The translations under genes were made by a program, and so were the position numbers. This document shows positions 54,901 through 63,402 of a DNA stretch of 64,000 nucleotides, in pieces (position 1 is the first letter of the stretch; every line of letters begins with the position of its first letter). The DNA comes from Marinobacter sediminicola. Its GTDB lineage: Bacteria > Pseudomonadota > Gammaproteobacteria > Pseudomonadales > Oleiphilaceae. Location of the stretch: positions 1-64,000 of the forward strand of contig NZ_JAVIXR010000004.1 in NCBI RefSeq assembly GCF_031157525.1, read 5' to 3'. The notes under the pieces are model-generated. The model worked only from the letters and a program-made list of their open reading frames with translations. It did no database searches and was not told the origin of the DNA.

Positions 54901-56069
54901 TGGACATAGTCTTTCAGTGGCTACTGTTGACCGTTGCAGTTGCCGTGGGCTGGTTTGTCGGCCGGCTGGGTAATGGTCGTAGCCGAACTCGAACAAAGAT
55001 TGCCGACGAAGACTCGGTTAAAGATCGACTGCAGTTTCTTTTTACGAATTATTCGGACCAGGCCGTCGATAATTTTGTGCAATCGCTGGCTGTTAATAAA
55101 GATACCGTAAGTCTCCATCTCTCCATTGGCAGACACTTTCGCAACAAAGGCGAAACGGACCGGGCCATTCTCGTGCACCAGAATTTGCTTGCAAGGCCTG
55201 AGCTGCCTCCTCGGTTTTCCCCTCAGGTAACGCTAGAGCTCGCAATGGACTTCCTCAATGCAGGCTTGTTGGACCGCGCTGAAGCGCTACTGCAGCAGTT
55301 GATGGGGGATCGCGAGTACGGTCGAAAAGCGGCGCAGCAACTCATCGAGCTTTATCAACAAGAGAAGGAATGGGGCAAGGCTGCAGATGTCGCCCGAACC
55401 CTGACCAAAAATGATGCAGACCCTGCCATGTTTAAGGATCTGGCTTATCTTACTTGTGAGTTGGCGGAAAAGGCCCTTGTGCAGGATGACCGTTGGAACG
55501 CTCAGAAGCTTGCCAAAGAGGCGCTGGATTACGACCACTCTTGTGTTCGCGCCACATTGATTCTGATGAAAATACTGGTCAGACAGGGCAGCTATCGGGA
55601 CGCGGGTAACCAGGGACTGAAAGTATTTGACCAGAACCCGAATTTTGGGCCGGAAGCCATTGACCGCCTCATGAAGCTTGAGCACGAGCACGGAGATATT
55701 GGCAGGCTGGCCAAAAAACTACGTAAGTTATACGAGACCTACCCGAGTACCAGCTTACTATTGGCTCTGGTAGAGTCGGTTGAGCGAGTTTCAGGCCGCC
55801 CCGCGGCTATAGAGTTGTTGCGTCTTGAGCTGGAAACCCGCCCCAGTATGAGAGGCCTGTTACGGCTTGTTGAAATGGCAGGCTATGAAAAGGGTATAAC
55901 CACTGACGAAGGGCGCCTCGTTAGCCGCATCGGTCTTATGATTCTTGCCAACAGGCCGGTTTACCGCTGTGTAAGTTGCGGCTTCTCCGGTCAGCAGCTG
56001 CACTGGTTGTGCCCTAGCTGTAAACAATGGGAAACGGTTCGCCCAATACAAGGCGTTGAGGCTGAATAG
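54900..56069 (+). CDS. lapB: LapB (YciM), TPR protein with rubredoxin-like domain
   Basis: LapB is a membrane-tethered cytoplasmic scaffold that presents LpxC to FtsH and so limits LPS synthesis. The 389-residue protein has an N-terminal membrane helix (WLLLTVAVAVGWFVGRLG, about 6-23). A series of TPR helices follows (from KDRLQFLFTNYSDQAVDNFV to about residue 340). The C-terminal rubredoxin-type zinc ribbon has C357, C360, C371 and C374 (CVSCGFSGQQLHWLCPSC). It starts in the stop codon of lapA. The family layout and the context are complete. Confidence 0.95.
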   Translation: MDIVFQWLLLTVAVAVGWFVGRLGNGRSRTRTKIADEDSVKDRLQFLFTNYSDQAVDNFVQSLAVNKDTVSLHLSIGRHFRNKGETDRAILVHQNLLARPELPPRFSPQVTLELAMDFLNAGLLDRAEALLQQLMGDREYGRKAAQQLIELYQQEKEWGKAADVARTLTKNDADPAMFKDLAYLTCELAEKALVQDDRWNAQKLAKEALDYDHSCVRATLILMKILVRQGSYRDAGNQGLKVFDQNPNFGPEAIDRLMKLEHEHGDIGRLAKKLRKLYETYPSTSLLLALVESVERVSGRPAAIELLRLELETRPSMRGLLRLVEMAGYEKGITTDEGRLVSRIGLMILANRPVYRCVSCGFSGQQLHWLCPSCKQWETVRPIQGVEAE

Positions 56070-56071
56070 TT

Positions 56072-56100
56072 TTGTCCTTGTTTTCAGTTATTAATATTTA
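56072..56100 (+). promoter_or_regulatory. Candidate promoter of pyrF
   Basis: TTGTCC (56072-56077) and TATTTA (56095-56100) are separated by 17 bases, in the lapB-pyrF gap. The pyrF GTG is 38 bases further on. Confidence 0.5.
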
Positions 56101-56138
56101 CCAACATTCTTTATCAAAACCCCGCAGGACATACCAAC

Positions 56139-56849
56139 GTGCAAACTTCGAACGACCCCAATATCATCGTTGCTCTGGACTTCCCCTCTGCAAACCCGGC
56201 ACTGGAACTGGCAGATAAGCTGGACCCGAAAAAATGCCGCCTGAAGGTTGGCAAAGAGCTTTTTACCCGATCCGGGCCTCAACTGGTTGAAAGCTTGCAG
56301 AAGCGCGGTTTTGATGTGTTTCTGGATCTGAAATTCCACGATATTCCCAACACTGCTTCATCGGCTGTGGCTGCCGCGGCAGATCTGGGTGTGTGGATGG
56401 TGAATGTGCATGCATCTGGCGGCGAGAAGATGATGCTGGCTTGCCGCGAGCGGCTGGAGACCTTTGGTAAAGATAAACCACTGTTGATCGCGGTTACGGT
56501 ACTCACCAGCATGGGTGCGGAAGACCTCGCCGGAATCGGTATAACTGACTCCCCCGAAGTACAGGTGTCCCGGTTGGCGACGCTGACCCGAAACTGCGGC
56601 CTGGATGGAGTAGTCTGCTCCGCGCAGGAGGCCCCTAAGCTCAAAACAGAGCAGGGCATAGACTTCAAGTTGATCACCCCGGGCATTCGGCCCTTAACTG
56701 CCGATAAAGGCGACCAGCAGCGCATCATGACCCCCAGTGATGCCCTCAAAGCCGGTTCCGACTACCTTGTTATAGGTCGTCCGATTACACAGGCTATGGA
56801 TCCTCTGGCAGCGTTGGAGGCTATTTATGCTGAAGTGATGGGTCTTTAG
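56139..56849 (+). CDS. pyrF: Orotidine-5'-phosphate decarboxylase
   Basis: PyrF decarboxylates OMP to UMP, the last step of de novo pyrimidine synthesis. The 236-residue TIM barrel starts at GTG 56139. It shows [38 protein letters not shown] and the catalytic DxKxxD in [14 protein letters not shown] (about 60-72). The phosphate-binding GIRPL and VIGRPITQA follow near the end. The GTG start fits the family N-terminus and AGGAC lies about 12 bases upstream. A strong terminator and tRNA-Asn follow. Confidence 0.96.
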   Translation: MQTSNDPNIIVALDFPSANPALELADKLDPKKCRLKVGKELFTRSGPQLVESLQKRGFDVFLDLKFHDIPNTASSAVAAAADLGVWMVNVHASGGEKMMLACRERLETFGKDKPLLIAVTVLTSMGAEDLAGIGITDSPEVQVSRLATLTRNCGLDGVVCSAQEAPKLKTEQGIDFKLITPGIRPLTADKGDQQRIMTPSDALKAGSDYLVIGRPITQAMDPLAALEAIYAEVMGL

Positions 56850-56860
56850 GGTGTAAAACG

Positions 56861-56896
56861 AAAAAACCCGCTAACTCAAAGAATTAGCGGGTTTTT
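56861..56896. terminator. Terminator between pyrF and tRNA-Asn
   Basis: AACCCGCTAA and TTAGCGGGTT form a ten-base perfect stem (left arm to 56874, right arm from 56884), flanked by runs of A and T, so it works in both directions for the convergent pyrF and tRNA-Asn. Confidence 0.92.
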
Positions 56897-56902
56897 AAAT
56901 AG

Positions 56903-56978
56903 TGGCTCCCCGAGCTGGGCTCGAACCAGCGACAAACGGATTAACAGTCCGTTGCTCTACCAACTGAGCTATCGGGGA
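56903..56978 (-). tRNA. tRNA-Asn(GTT)
   Basis: Read on the minus strand, the acceptor TCCCCGA (56978-56972) pairs with TCGGGGA (56913-56907). The anticodon loop CTGTTAA gives anticodon GTT, reading AAC and AAU. The T-arm is CTGGTTCGAGCCCAG, and CCA is encoded (56905-56903). Confidence 0.96.
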
Positions 56979-57002
56979 ACGTCATCATGTGACGAGGCGC
57001 GT

Positions 57003-57031
57003 ATATTAAGATTACACCACGGCCTCGTCAA
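57003..57031 (-). promoter_or_regulatory. Promoter of tRNA-Asn
   Basis: On the minus strand TTGACG (57031-57026) and TAATAT (57008-57003) are separated by exactly 17 bases, followed by the GC-rich ACGCGCC, the discriminator type of stringently controlled stable-RNA promoters. The tRNA begins 25 bases after the -10. Confidence 0.75.
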
Positions 57032-57047
57032 CCCCTTACCGAAGTTT

Positions 57048-58232
57048 TTAGCTCAAAGCCTTCTGCAAACGCTCAATGGCCTTTTCCAGATTATCCATGC
57101 TCGTCGCAAAACTCAGGCGCATATGGCCAGGGCAACCGAACGCAGAACCTGGAACCAGCGCAACGCCCGCTTCGCTCAATAGCTTCTCTGCGAACTCCAC
57201 ATCGTTGCTGACATCCGGGGTGGCATCAATTGCTGCCTGGAAGCTCGGGAACACGTAGAAGGTGCCGTCGCCTTTCAGGCATTCAACACCTGGCAGCTTG
57301 TTCAAGGCGTCTACCAGCCAGTCGTGGCGCTCTTTGAAAGCCTTGACCATTTCACCTACGCAGGCCTGATCTCCATCCAGAGCGGCAGTAGCAGCGGCCT
57401 GGGAGATGGAGCAGGGGTTAGAGGTGCTTTGAGACTGAATCTTCTTCATGGCCCCAATGATTTTCGCGGGGCCAGCCGCGTAACCGATACGCCAGCCCGT
57501 CATTGAGTAAGCTTTGGATACACCATTGAGTACAAAGGTGCGCTCGTAAAGCTCTGGGCAAGCGTTGAGAATGTTGCAGAACGGCTGACCTGTCCAGAGG
57601 ATCGGCTCGTACATATCATCTGTGGCAATCATGATGTTCGGGTGCTTCTTCAGCACCTTGGCAATCGCCTTCAGCTCTTCCATGGTGTAAGCCATACCGC
57701 TGGGGTTGGAAGGGCTGTTGATCACGAACAAACGTGTGCGCTCGGTAATCGCGCTTTCCAGTTGTTCCGGAGTGATCTTGAAGCGGGTTTCGGCACCGGT
57801 TTCGATGATAACCGGCTTGCCTTCAGCAACCAGAACCATATCCGGGTAGGATACCCAGTAAGGCGCAGGGATAATGGCCTCGTCGCCCGCATTCAGAGTT
57901 GCCAATGCAAGGTTGAAAAAGCTCTGTTTGCCACCACTTGAGACGAGTATCTGGTTGGCTTCGTATTCCAGGCCGTTATCCCGTTTGAATTTCGCAATGA
58001 TTGCTTTCTTTACGGCTGGCGTACCATCAACAGCTGTGTACTTGGTCTGGCCGCTTTTGATGGCCTCAATGGCTGCTTGCTTGATGTGCTCCGGGGTATC
58101 GAAATCCGGTTCGCCTGCACCAAGGCCGATAATATCCTGGCCAGCTGCGCGCAATTCGGCAGCTTTATTGGTGACTGCGAGGGTGGGGGATGGCTTGATT
58201 GCCTGTACTCGGCTGGAAAGTTGAAGGTCCAA
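57048..58232 (-). CDS. aspC: Class I aspartate/aromatic aminotransferase
   Basis: This PLP-dependent class Ib aminotransferase has 394 residues. The PLP lysine is K240 in VLNGVSKAYSMTGWRIGY. LGAGEPDFDTP (about 37-47), YWVSYPDM, NSPSNPSG and the C-terminal Arg in GHMRLSFATS bind substrate and cofactor. The closest described relatives are aspartate/prephenate aminotransferases of the AAT Ib group, so it could serve aspartate or arogenate. The start is TTG at 58232, with AAGGAG eight bases upstream and the expected N-terminus (LSSRVQAIKPSPTLAVTNKA). It is divergent from uvrB. Confidence 0.93.
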   Translation of the reverse strand: MDLQLSSRVQAIKPSPTLAVTNKAAELRAAGQDIIGLGAGEPDFDTPEHIKQAAIEAIKSGQTKYTAVDGTPAVKKAIIAKFKRDNGLEYEANQILVSSGGKQSFFNLALATLNAGDEAIIPAPYWVSYPDMVLVAEGKPVIIETGAETRFKITPEQLESAITERTRLFVINSPSNPSGMAYTMEELKAIAKVLKKHPNIMIATDDMYEPILWTGQPFCNILNACPELYERTFVLNGVSKAYSMTGWRIGYAAGPAKIIGAMKKIQSQSTSNPCSISQAAATAALDGDQACVGEMVKAFKERHDWLVDALNKLPGVECLKGDGTFYVFPSFQAAIDATPDVSNDVEFAEKLLSEAGVALVPGSAFGCPGHMRLSFATSMDNLEKAIERLQKALS

Positions 58233-58436
58233 ACTTGCGCTCCTTAAAGCTGCATCTGATAGGTCCGTGACCGGCGGGGTGTCTGAATCCTTGCCTTATG
58301 GCGGCTGATTTTCGCCCAGCCGTCGATCGCGTTGATGGTACCATGAAGCTGGCGTAACAATAAATTTCTCTCTCGGGCCAAGTCTTGCAACCATAAGACC
58401 TGGCTAGGGTTCGTAGGTTGTGTAAGCGGAGGTTGT

Positions 58437-60506
58437 GTGCCGATTATGGCCAGTAGTGATTCCAGCATTTCAGGTAAAGAGGGCGTCTTCATTGTTGACT
58501 CGCCATTTGAGCCCGCAGGTGACCAGCCAAAGGCCATAGAAGGCCTGATTGACGGCATTCATTCGGGATTGGCAAGCCAGACGTTATTGGGCGTTACCGG
58601 CTCGGGCAAGACGTTTACCGTAGCCAAGGTGATCGAATCGGTACAGCGTCCGACCATTGTAATGGCCCACAACAAAACCCTGGCTGCGCAGCTCTATGGC
58701 GAATTTCGCGAATTTTTTCCCGACAATGCCGTGGAATACTTCGTGTCCTACTACGATTACTACCAGCCTGAGGCCTACGTTCCCTCATCGGATACATTTA
58801 TAGAGAAAGACGCTTCTATTAACGAGCACATAGAGCAGATGCGGCTGTCTGCCACCAAAGCACTGCTTGAGCGCCCCGATGCGATTATTGTGGCAACGGT
58901 GTCTGCAATCTATGGCTTGGGTGATCCAAAGTCCTACCTGAAAATGATGTTGCACCTGGATAGGGGCGACAAGATAGACCAGCGGCATATTCTGCGCAGG
59001 CTGGCTGAGTTGCAGTACACCCGCAACGACATCGAATTCCACCGGGCCAATTACCGGGTGCGGGGTGATGTTATCGATGTGTTTCCGGCGGAATCGGAAA
59101 AGGAAGCGGTGCGCATCGAGTTGTTTGATGAAGAGGTGGAAAACCTCAGTTATTTCGACCCGCTTACCGGCGAAGTGCTCCGACGGGTTCCCAGGGTTAC
59201 GATCTATCCCAAGTCGCACTATGTCACGCCGCGGCAGACGATTCTGGACGCCGCGGAGCGAATCAAGGTTGAGCTGGACGAGCGCCTGCAGCAGCTCCGG
59301 GACAACAACCGCCTTGTGGAAGCCCAGCGGCTGGAAGAGCGAACCCGCTACGATATGGAGATGATGAACGAGCTGGGCTATTGCAACGGCATCGAGAACT
59401 ATTCCCGCTATCTTTCAGGCAGGGAACCCGGCGAAGCCCCTCCAACACTGTTTGATTACCTGCCGCCGAATGCGCTGCTGGTTGTTGATGAATCCCACGT
59501 GACCATTCCGCAAATTGGTGCCATGTACAAAGGCGACCGCTCCCGGAAAGAAACTCTGGTGGAGTATGGTTTCCGCTTGCCGTCTGCGTTAGATAACCGA
59601 CCCATGCGGTTTGACGAATGGGAGCGCATTGCGCCCCAGATGATCTTTGTGTCAGCCACACCCGGCAATTACGAAGCCGAACATGCGGGGCAGGTGGTAG
59701 AGCAGGTTGTCAGGCCCACTGGTTTGTTGGATCCGGTGATTGAAGTGCGCCCGGCGTCGACACAGGTGGACGATCTGCTTTCGGAAATCCGTGCCCGAGT
59801 GAAGGTGGAAGAGCGAGTTCTGGTAACAACGCTTACCAAGCGAATGGCGGAGGATCTTACGGACTTCCTGATGGAGCACGATGTTCGCGTGCGCTACTTG
59901 CACTCGGACATAGACACGGTTGAGCGTGTAGAGATTATTCGCGATTTGCGCCGGGGCGAATTTGATGTGCTTGTGGGCATCAACTTGCTGCGTGAAGGTC
60001 TGGATATGCCGGAAGTGTCGCTCGTGACTATTCTGGATGCGGATAAGGAAGGCTTCCTGCGCTCCGAGCGCGCGCTGATTCAGACGATTGGCCGCGCCGC
60101 CAGGAACCTCAACGGGAAAGCAATTCTGTACGGCGACCGCATTACCGGTTCCATGCAGCGGGCCATTGATGAAACAGATCGCCGGCGCGCCAAACAGCAA
60201 GAGCACAATGAGGCGCACGGTATCACTCCTCAGGGGCTTAATAAGAAGGTGGCGGACATCATGGAAGGTGCCGGTGGTGGTGGCCGCGGCCGACGAAAAG
60301 CCGAACGGCCAGGGGAGAAGGCTGCAGAAGAGGCTGAGCAGTATCGCACACGGGTTGGCAGCCGTTCGCCACAGGATTTGCTCAAAGAAGTAACGCGCCT
60401 CGAGGATGAGATGTACAAGGCAGCAGCAGAGCTGGACTTTGAGGCAGCCGCCCGCCTGCGGGATGAAATATCCGGCCTTAAAGAGGCCGCTCTGCGAACC
60501 GGATAA
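58437..60506 (+). CDS. uvrB: UvrABC excinuclease subunit B
   Basis: UvrB verifies DNA damage after UvrA delivers it. The protein has 689 residues from the GTG at 58437; an ATG three codons on (58446) is an alternative. GGAGG is four bases before the GTG, a short spacing, and 13 before the ATG, so the choice is open. The helicase motifs are [17 protein letters not shown] (Walker A), the beta-hairpin [32 protein letters not shown] (Walker B) and [18 protein letters not shown]. The C-terminal UVR motif (about 650-685) binds UvrC. No LexA box is seen upstream. Confidence 0.96.
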   Translation: MPIMASSDSSISGKEGVFIVDSPFEPAGDQPKAIEGLIDGIHSGLASQTLLGVTGSGKTFTVAKVIESVQRPTIVMAHNKTLAAQLYGEFREFFPDNAVEYFVSYYDYYQPEAYVPSSDTFIEKDASINEHIEQMRLSATKALLERPDAIIVATVSAIYGLGDPKSYLKMMLHLDRGDKIDQRHILRRLAELQYTRNDIEFHRANYRVRGDVIDVFPAESEKEAVRIELFDEEVENLSYFDPLTGEVLRRVPRVTIYPKSHYVTPRQTILDAAERIKVELDERLQQLRDNNRLVEAQRLEERTRYDMEMMNELGYCNGIENYSRYLSGREPGEAPPTLFDYLPPNALLVVDESHVTIPQIGAMYKGDRSRKETLVEYGFRLPSALDNRPMRFDEWERIAPQMIFVSATPGNYEAEHAGQVVEQVVRPTGLLDPVIEVRPASTQVDDLLSEIRARVKVEERVLVTTLTKRMAEDLTDFLMEHDVRVRYLHSDIDTVERVEIIRDLRRGEFDVLVGINLLREGLDMPEVSLVTILDADKEGFLRSERALIQTIGRAARNLNGKAILYGDRITGSMQRAIDETDRRRAKQQEHNEAHGITPQGLNKKVADIMEGAGGGGRGRRKAERPGEKAAEEAEQYRTRVGSRSPQDLLKEVTRLEDEMYKAAAELDFEAAARLRDEISGLKEAALRTG

Positions 60507-60514
60507 ACCGGTTC
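60496..60514. terminator. Hairpin at the uvrB 3' end
   Basis: GAACCGG (60496-60502) and CCGGTTC (60508-60514) pair perfectly around a five-base loop that includes the uvrB stop. There is no T-run. It lies between convergent genes. Confidence 0.4.
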
Positions 60515-60524
60515 AGATACCATA

Positions 60525-61649
60525 TCAGCGCTTGGGGCCAACAATAACAGCGGCCCTGAGTGGCTGAACGCTGCCGTATCGCGAAATTTGGCTGAATACC
60601 CGCTTATCCACCGGTAAATATTGCTTGTCTGCCACGGTTTCGCCATCGTCGGCGTCTATTTCCGGATCGTGCAGATAGACGAACTGATCATCTATGGCGC
60701 ATACCGTAACCCAATGAGGCACGCGGCTGCGGTTTAGTTGCCAGGTGCTAATCAGTATCACTGGTATCTGGCCGTTGAGCAGAGCCTGCTCCATGGCGTC
60801 CAGCGTCAGCGGGTCGTGGTGTAGCTCGATGTCTGTTTGCCCGATATCATGCAAAAACCCTTCATGGACCAGTTCCAGAACCCGCTTTTTATCGTCGTTG
60901 CGAACTGTGTCCCGGAATAGGGGGCCTTCTGTGCTGATCCAGACACTGGCTTCAAAACCACGCTTCCATGCCGATAGCGCAAGACCGTGTGGGCCGCAGC
61001 CACCATGGCCGGCGAGCATGAAGATTGTAGTCGCTTCACGCCAGATTCTGAGCTCTTCCAGAGTGGTGAGCGACTGCTCCTCATCAAGCGCGGCCATAGC
61101 CATAATCAATGCTGCTGGGCCGCAGGAAAAGTCGGTGGTTTGAGGGTAGTAGGGTACGGGCAGGAATTCCTGCGTGGGCTCATAAAACAGAATGCGGCGT
61201 TCAAAGCGCAGGGCCGTGCCCTGATCTTCGTAATAGTCCCGATAGGTACCAAACTGCCGATAGCCCAGGCGCTTGTACAGGGCAATGGCGCCGCTGTTAT
61301 CTTCCCGAACTTCCAGGCGCATGAGAATGCGGCCGGCCTCTGCTGCCTCGCGCTCTGCCAACTTCACCAGCTTTTCACCAACACCACGGCCGCGCGCCGC
61401 AGGCAGCACCGCAATAGAGTAGATGCGCGCCATTCGGGTTGCTGCACTCATCAGCACCAGGCAATAGCCCTGGAGCTCGCTTACGCCCTCATTCACTGTC
61501 TCCGCAACAATCAGCCTGTCCCGGGGCATGTCCAGAAAACGCCGAAAGCTTCGACGGGATAGCCTGTCTTCCGTAAAGCAGCGATGCTCAAGCTGGAGAA
61601 GCGCATTCAGATCATCACTTGTGGCTTGCCGGAGTTGCAAATCGGACAT
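60525..61649 (-). CDS. GNAT acetyltransferase fused to C39-like peptidase
   Basis: The protein has 374 residues from the ATG at 61649; an ATG at 61685 would add 12. Residues 1-150 are a GNAT domain with the acetyl-CoA motif ARGRGVGEKLV (about 85-95) and EVREDNSGAIALYKRLGY, like RimI. Residues 160-374 are a papain-like C39-type domain (also called DUF3335). It has a likely nucleophile C176 in TTDFSCGPAALIMAM, the histidine in RVPHWVTVCAIDD and the acidic YLHDPEID. No exporter or signal peptide is seen, so it is probably cytoplasmic. The gene is divergent from a RimK-type ATP-grasp ligase, a pairing described for amidoligase systems. The substrate is unknown. Confidence 0.85.
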   Translation of the reverse strand: MSDLQLRQATSDDLNALLQLEHRCFTEDRLSRRSFRRFLDMPRDRLIVAETVNEGVSELQGYCLVLMSAATRMARIYSIAVLPAARGRGVGEKLVKLAEREAAEAGRILMRLEVREDNSGAIALYKRLGYRQFGTYRDYYEDQGTALRFERRILFYEPTQEFLPVPYYPQTTDFSCGPAALIMAMAALDEEQSLTTLEELRIWREATTIFMLAGHGGCGPHGLALSAWKRGFEASVWISTEGPLFRDTVRNDDKKRVLELVHEGFLHDIGQTDIELHHDPLTLDAMEQALLNGQIPVILISTWQLNRSRVPHWVTVCAIDDQFVYLHDPEIDADDGETVADKQYLPVDKRVFSQISRYGSVQPLRAAVIVGPKR

Positions 61650-61852
61650 GGTTAAAGCGGCCTTGCGAATATAGGCATGGGGCATGCTGGTAGGCTTCCC
61701 TTATGCAGCTATTATGATTGAGAGTAACGAATTGGAAAATACGCTTATTATGAGTAAAAGCACTCATTATCAGTGGATTGTTCCAGCACCCGCAGCGGCG
61801 TATTGTTGCGGCGTGTTATCCAGGCAATTATCTCCGGGGAGGAGCGCCTTTA

Positions 61853-63352
61853 ATGTCTCGTTTGCTTATCGTTGTAGACCGCACCAAGGACTGGGCTCCG
61901 TATTACCCCAGTGAGGATGTACTGACGTTCGATCAGTACCTGCAATTCTCTGCGCCGGCGACCAGTCGCGTGCGTGTTATCAACTTGTGTCAAAGTGCGA
62001 AATACCTCAGCCGTGGTTACTACTGCTCCTTGCTGGCAGAAGCCCGTGGACACCATGTCGTTCCGTCTGTGATGACGCTGAACGATTTGAGCCGGAAAGG
62101 GCTGTTCTCTCTTGAATTGGAAGAGCTCGACGCGAGTGTTGTCAATTGGCTGGAAGCGGCTGGCTCGGCCATTGATCCGGCCAGCGATGAGCGCAACGCC
62201 ACCCACGAGGTTCGGGTTCGCACCTACTTCGGGCAAACCGAGCATCCGGATCTTAAACCGGTGGCGCGGGTCTTGTTTGAGCGGTTTCCTTGCCCGATTC
62301 TTGAAATCGTGTTCCGGCGCCGGAAAAACTGGCAGATTGAATCCATGAAGCCCGCGGCGCCTGCAGATCTGAACGAGGCTGACCAGGATGTTTTTGCTGC
62401 TGCATTGGACCGCTTCAGCAGCATGGTTTGGCGCAAGCCGAGAACCCGCCGCCGGTACCGCTATGACCTTGCGATTCTGGTGAATCCGGATGAAGAAATG
62501 CCGCCCAGCGATGCGGTGGCATTGAAACGCTTTGAAAAAGCCGGGCGCAAGCTGGGAATTAACGTGGAGCAGATTACGCGCCGGGATTACATGCGTTTGC
62601 CTGAGTACGACGGCCTGTTCATCCGTGAAACCACAGCCATCGACCACCACACCTATCGCTTTGCTCGTAAGGCCGAAGCTGAAGGCATGGTGGTGATTGA
62701 CGATCCTGCATCGATCCTTAAATGCACGAACAAGGTCTTTTTGGCGGACCTGCTGAAAAACAACAAGATACCTACGCCCAAAACGCTGATTCTTTCAAAA
62801 GACCAGAAAGATGCTGTGGAACAGGTGATTCAGGAGTTGGGTTTTCCGGCGGTTATTAAAATACCGGATGGTGCATTCTCTCGAGGTGTGACCAAGGCTG
62901 AAGATGAGGCATCCCTCAGAGCAGGGCTGAAAGATCTGTTCCGGCAGTCAGCGTTGGTATTGGCGCAAGAGTACCTGTATACCGATTACGACTGGCGTAT
63001 CGGCGTGCTGGGTGGCCGGGCAATCTACGCGTGCAAATACATGATGGTGAAAGGCCACTGGCAGATCTATCAACACGGCGAGTCAGCAAGTGAGAGCGGC
63101 GGGTTCGAAACCATGCCCACTTATGAGGTGCCGAGAAATGTTATCCAGGCCGCACTGAACTCCACGCGACTGATCGGTAACGGGCTCTATGGCGTGGATA
63201 TCAAACAGTCTGGCAACCGGGTTGCCGTCATTGAAGTAAACGATAACCCGAGTATTGATGCGGGTGTTGAAGATCTGTTTCTCGGCGGCGAACTTTACAC
63301 GCTGATCATGCAGGAATTCCTTTCCCGAATGGAAGAGAATCGCCGCCGTTAA
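61853..63352 (+). CDS. RimK-type ATP-grasp ligase with N-terminal RLAN domain
   Basis: The ATG at 61853 follows GGGGAGGAG by about eight bases and gives 499 residues; an earlier frame start at 61778 is unconserved. Residues 1-200 form the RimK-like N-terminal (RLAN) domain, SRLLIVVDRTKDWAPYYPSED and LCQSAKYLSRGYYCSLLAEA. The ATP-grasp domain follows: NKVFLADLLKNNKIPTPKTL, PAVIKIPDGAFSRGV and the Mg-binding VIEVNDNPSIDAGVED. Such enzymes ligate amino acids to a carboxylate; RimK itself adds glutamate to ribosomal protein S6. The substrate here is unknown. It is divergent from the GNAT-C39 gene. Confidence 0.88.
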   Translation: MSRLLIVVDRTKDWAPYYPSEDVLTFDQYLQFSAPATSRVRVINLCQSAKYLSRGYYCSLLAEARGHHVVPSVMTLNDLSRKGLFSLELEELDASVVNWLEAAGSAIDPASDERNATHEVRVRTYFGQTEHPDLKPVARVLFERFPCPILEIVFRRRKNWQIESMKPAAPADLNEADQDVFAAALDRFSSMVWRKPRTRRRYRYDLAILVNPDEEMPPSDAVALKRFEKAGRKLGINVEQITRRDYMRLPEYDGLFIRETTAIDHHTYRFARKAEAEGMVVIDDPASILKCTNKVFLADLLKNNKIPTPKTLILSKDQKDAVEQVIQELGFPAVIKIPDGAFSRGVTKAEDEASLRAGLKDLFRQSALVLAQEYLYTDYDWRIGVLGGRAIYACKYMMVKGHWQIYQHGESASESGGFETMPTYEVPRNVIQAALNSTRLIGNGLYGVDIKQSGNRVAVIEVNDNPSIDAGVEDLFLGGELYTLIMQEFLSRMEENRRR

Positions 63353-63374
63353 CACCTTCTGAGTTACGGATGCC

Positions 63375-63402
63375 GGGTGGCCGGCTTACAGGCCGGCTAC
63401 CC
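63375..63402. terminator. Hairpin between the RimK-like gene and the cation-efflux gene
   Basis: GGGTGGCCGGC (63375-63385) pairs with GCCGGCTACCC (63392-63402) with one mismatch and a six-base loop. It overlaps the end of the cation-efflux reading frame. No clear T-run is present. Confidence 0.45.
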
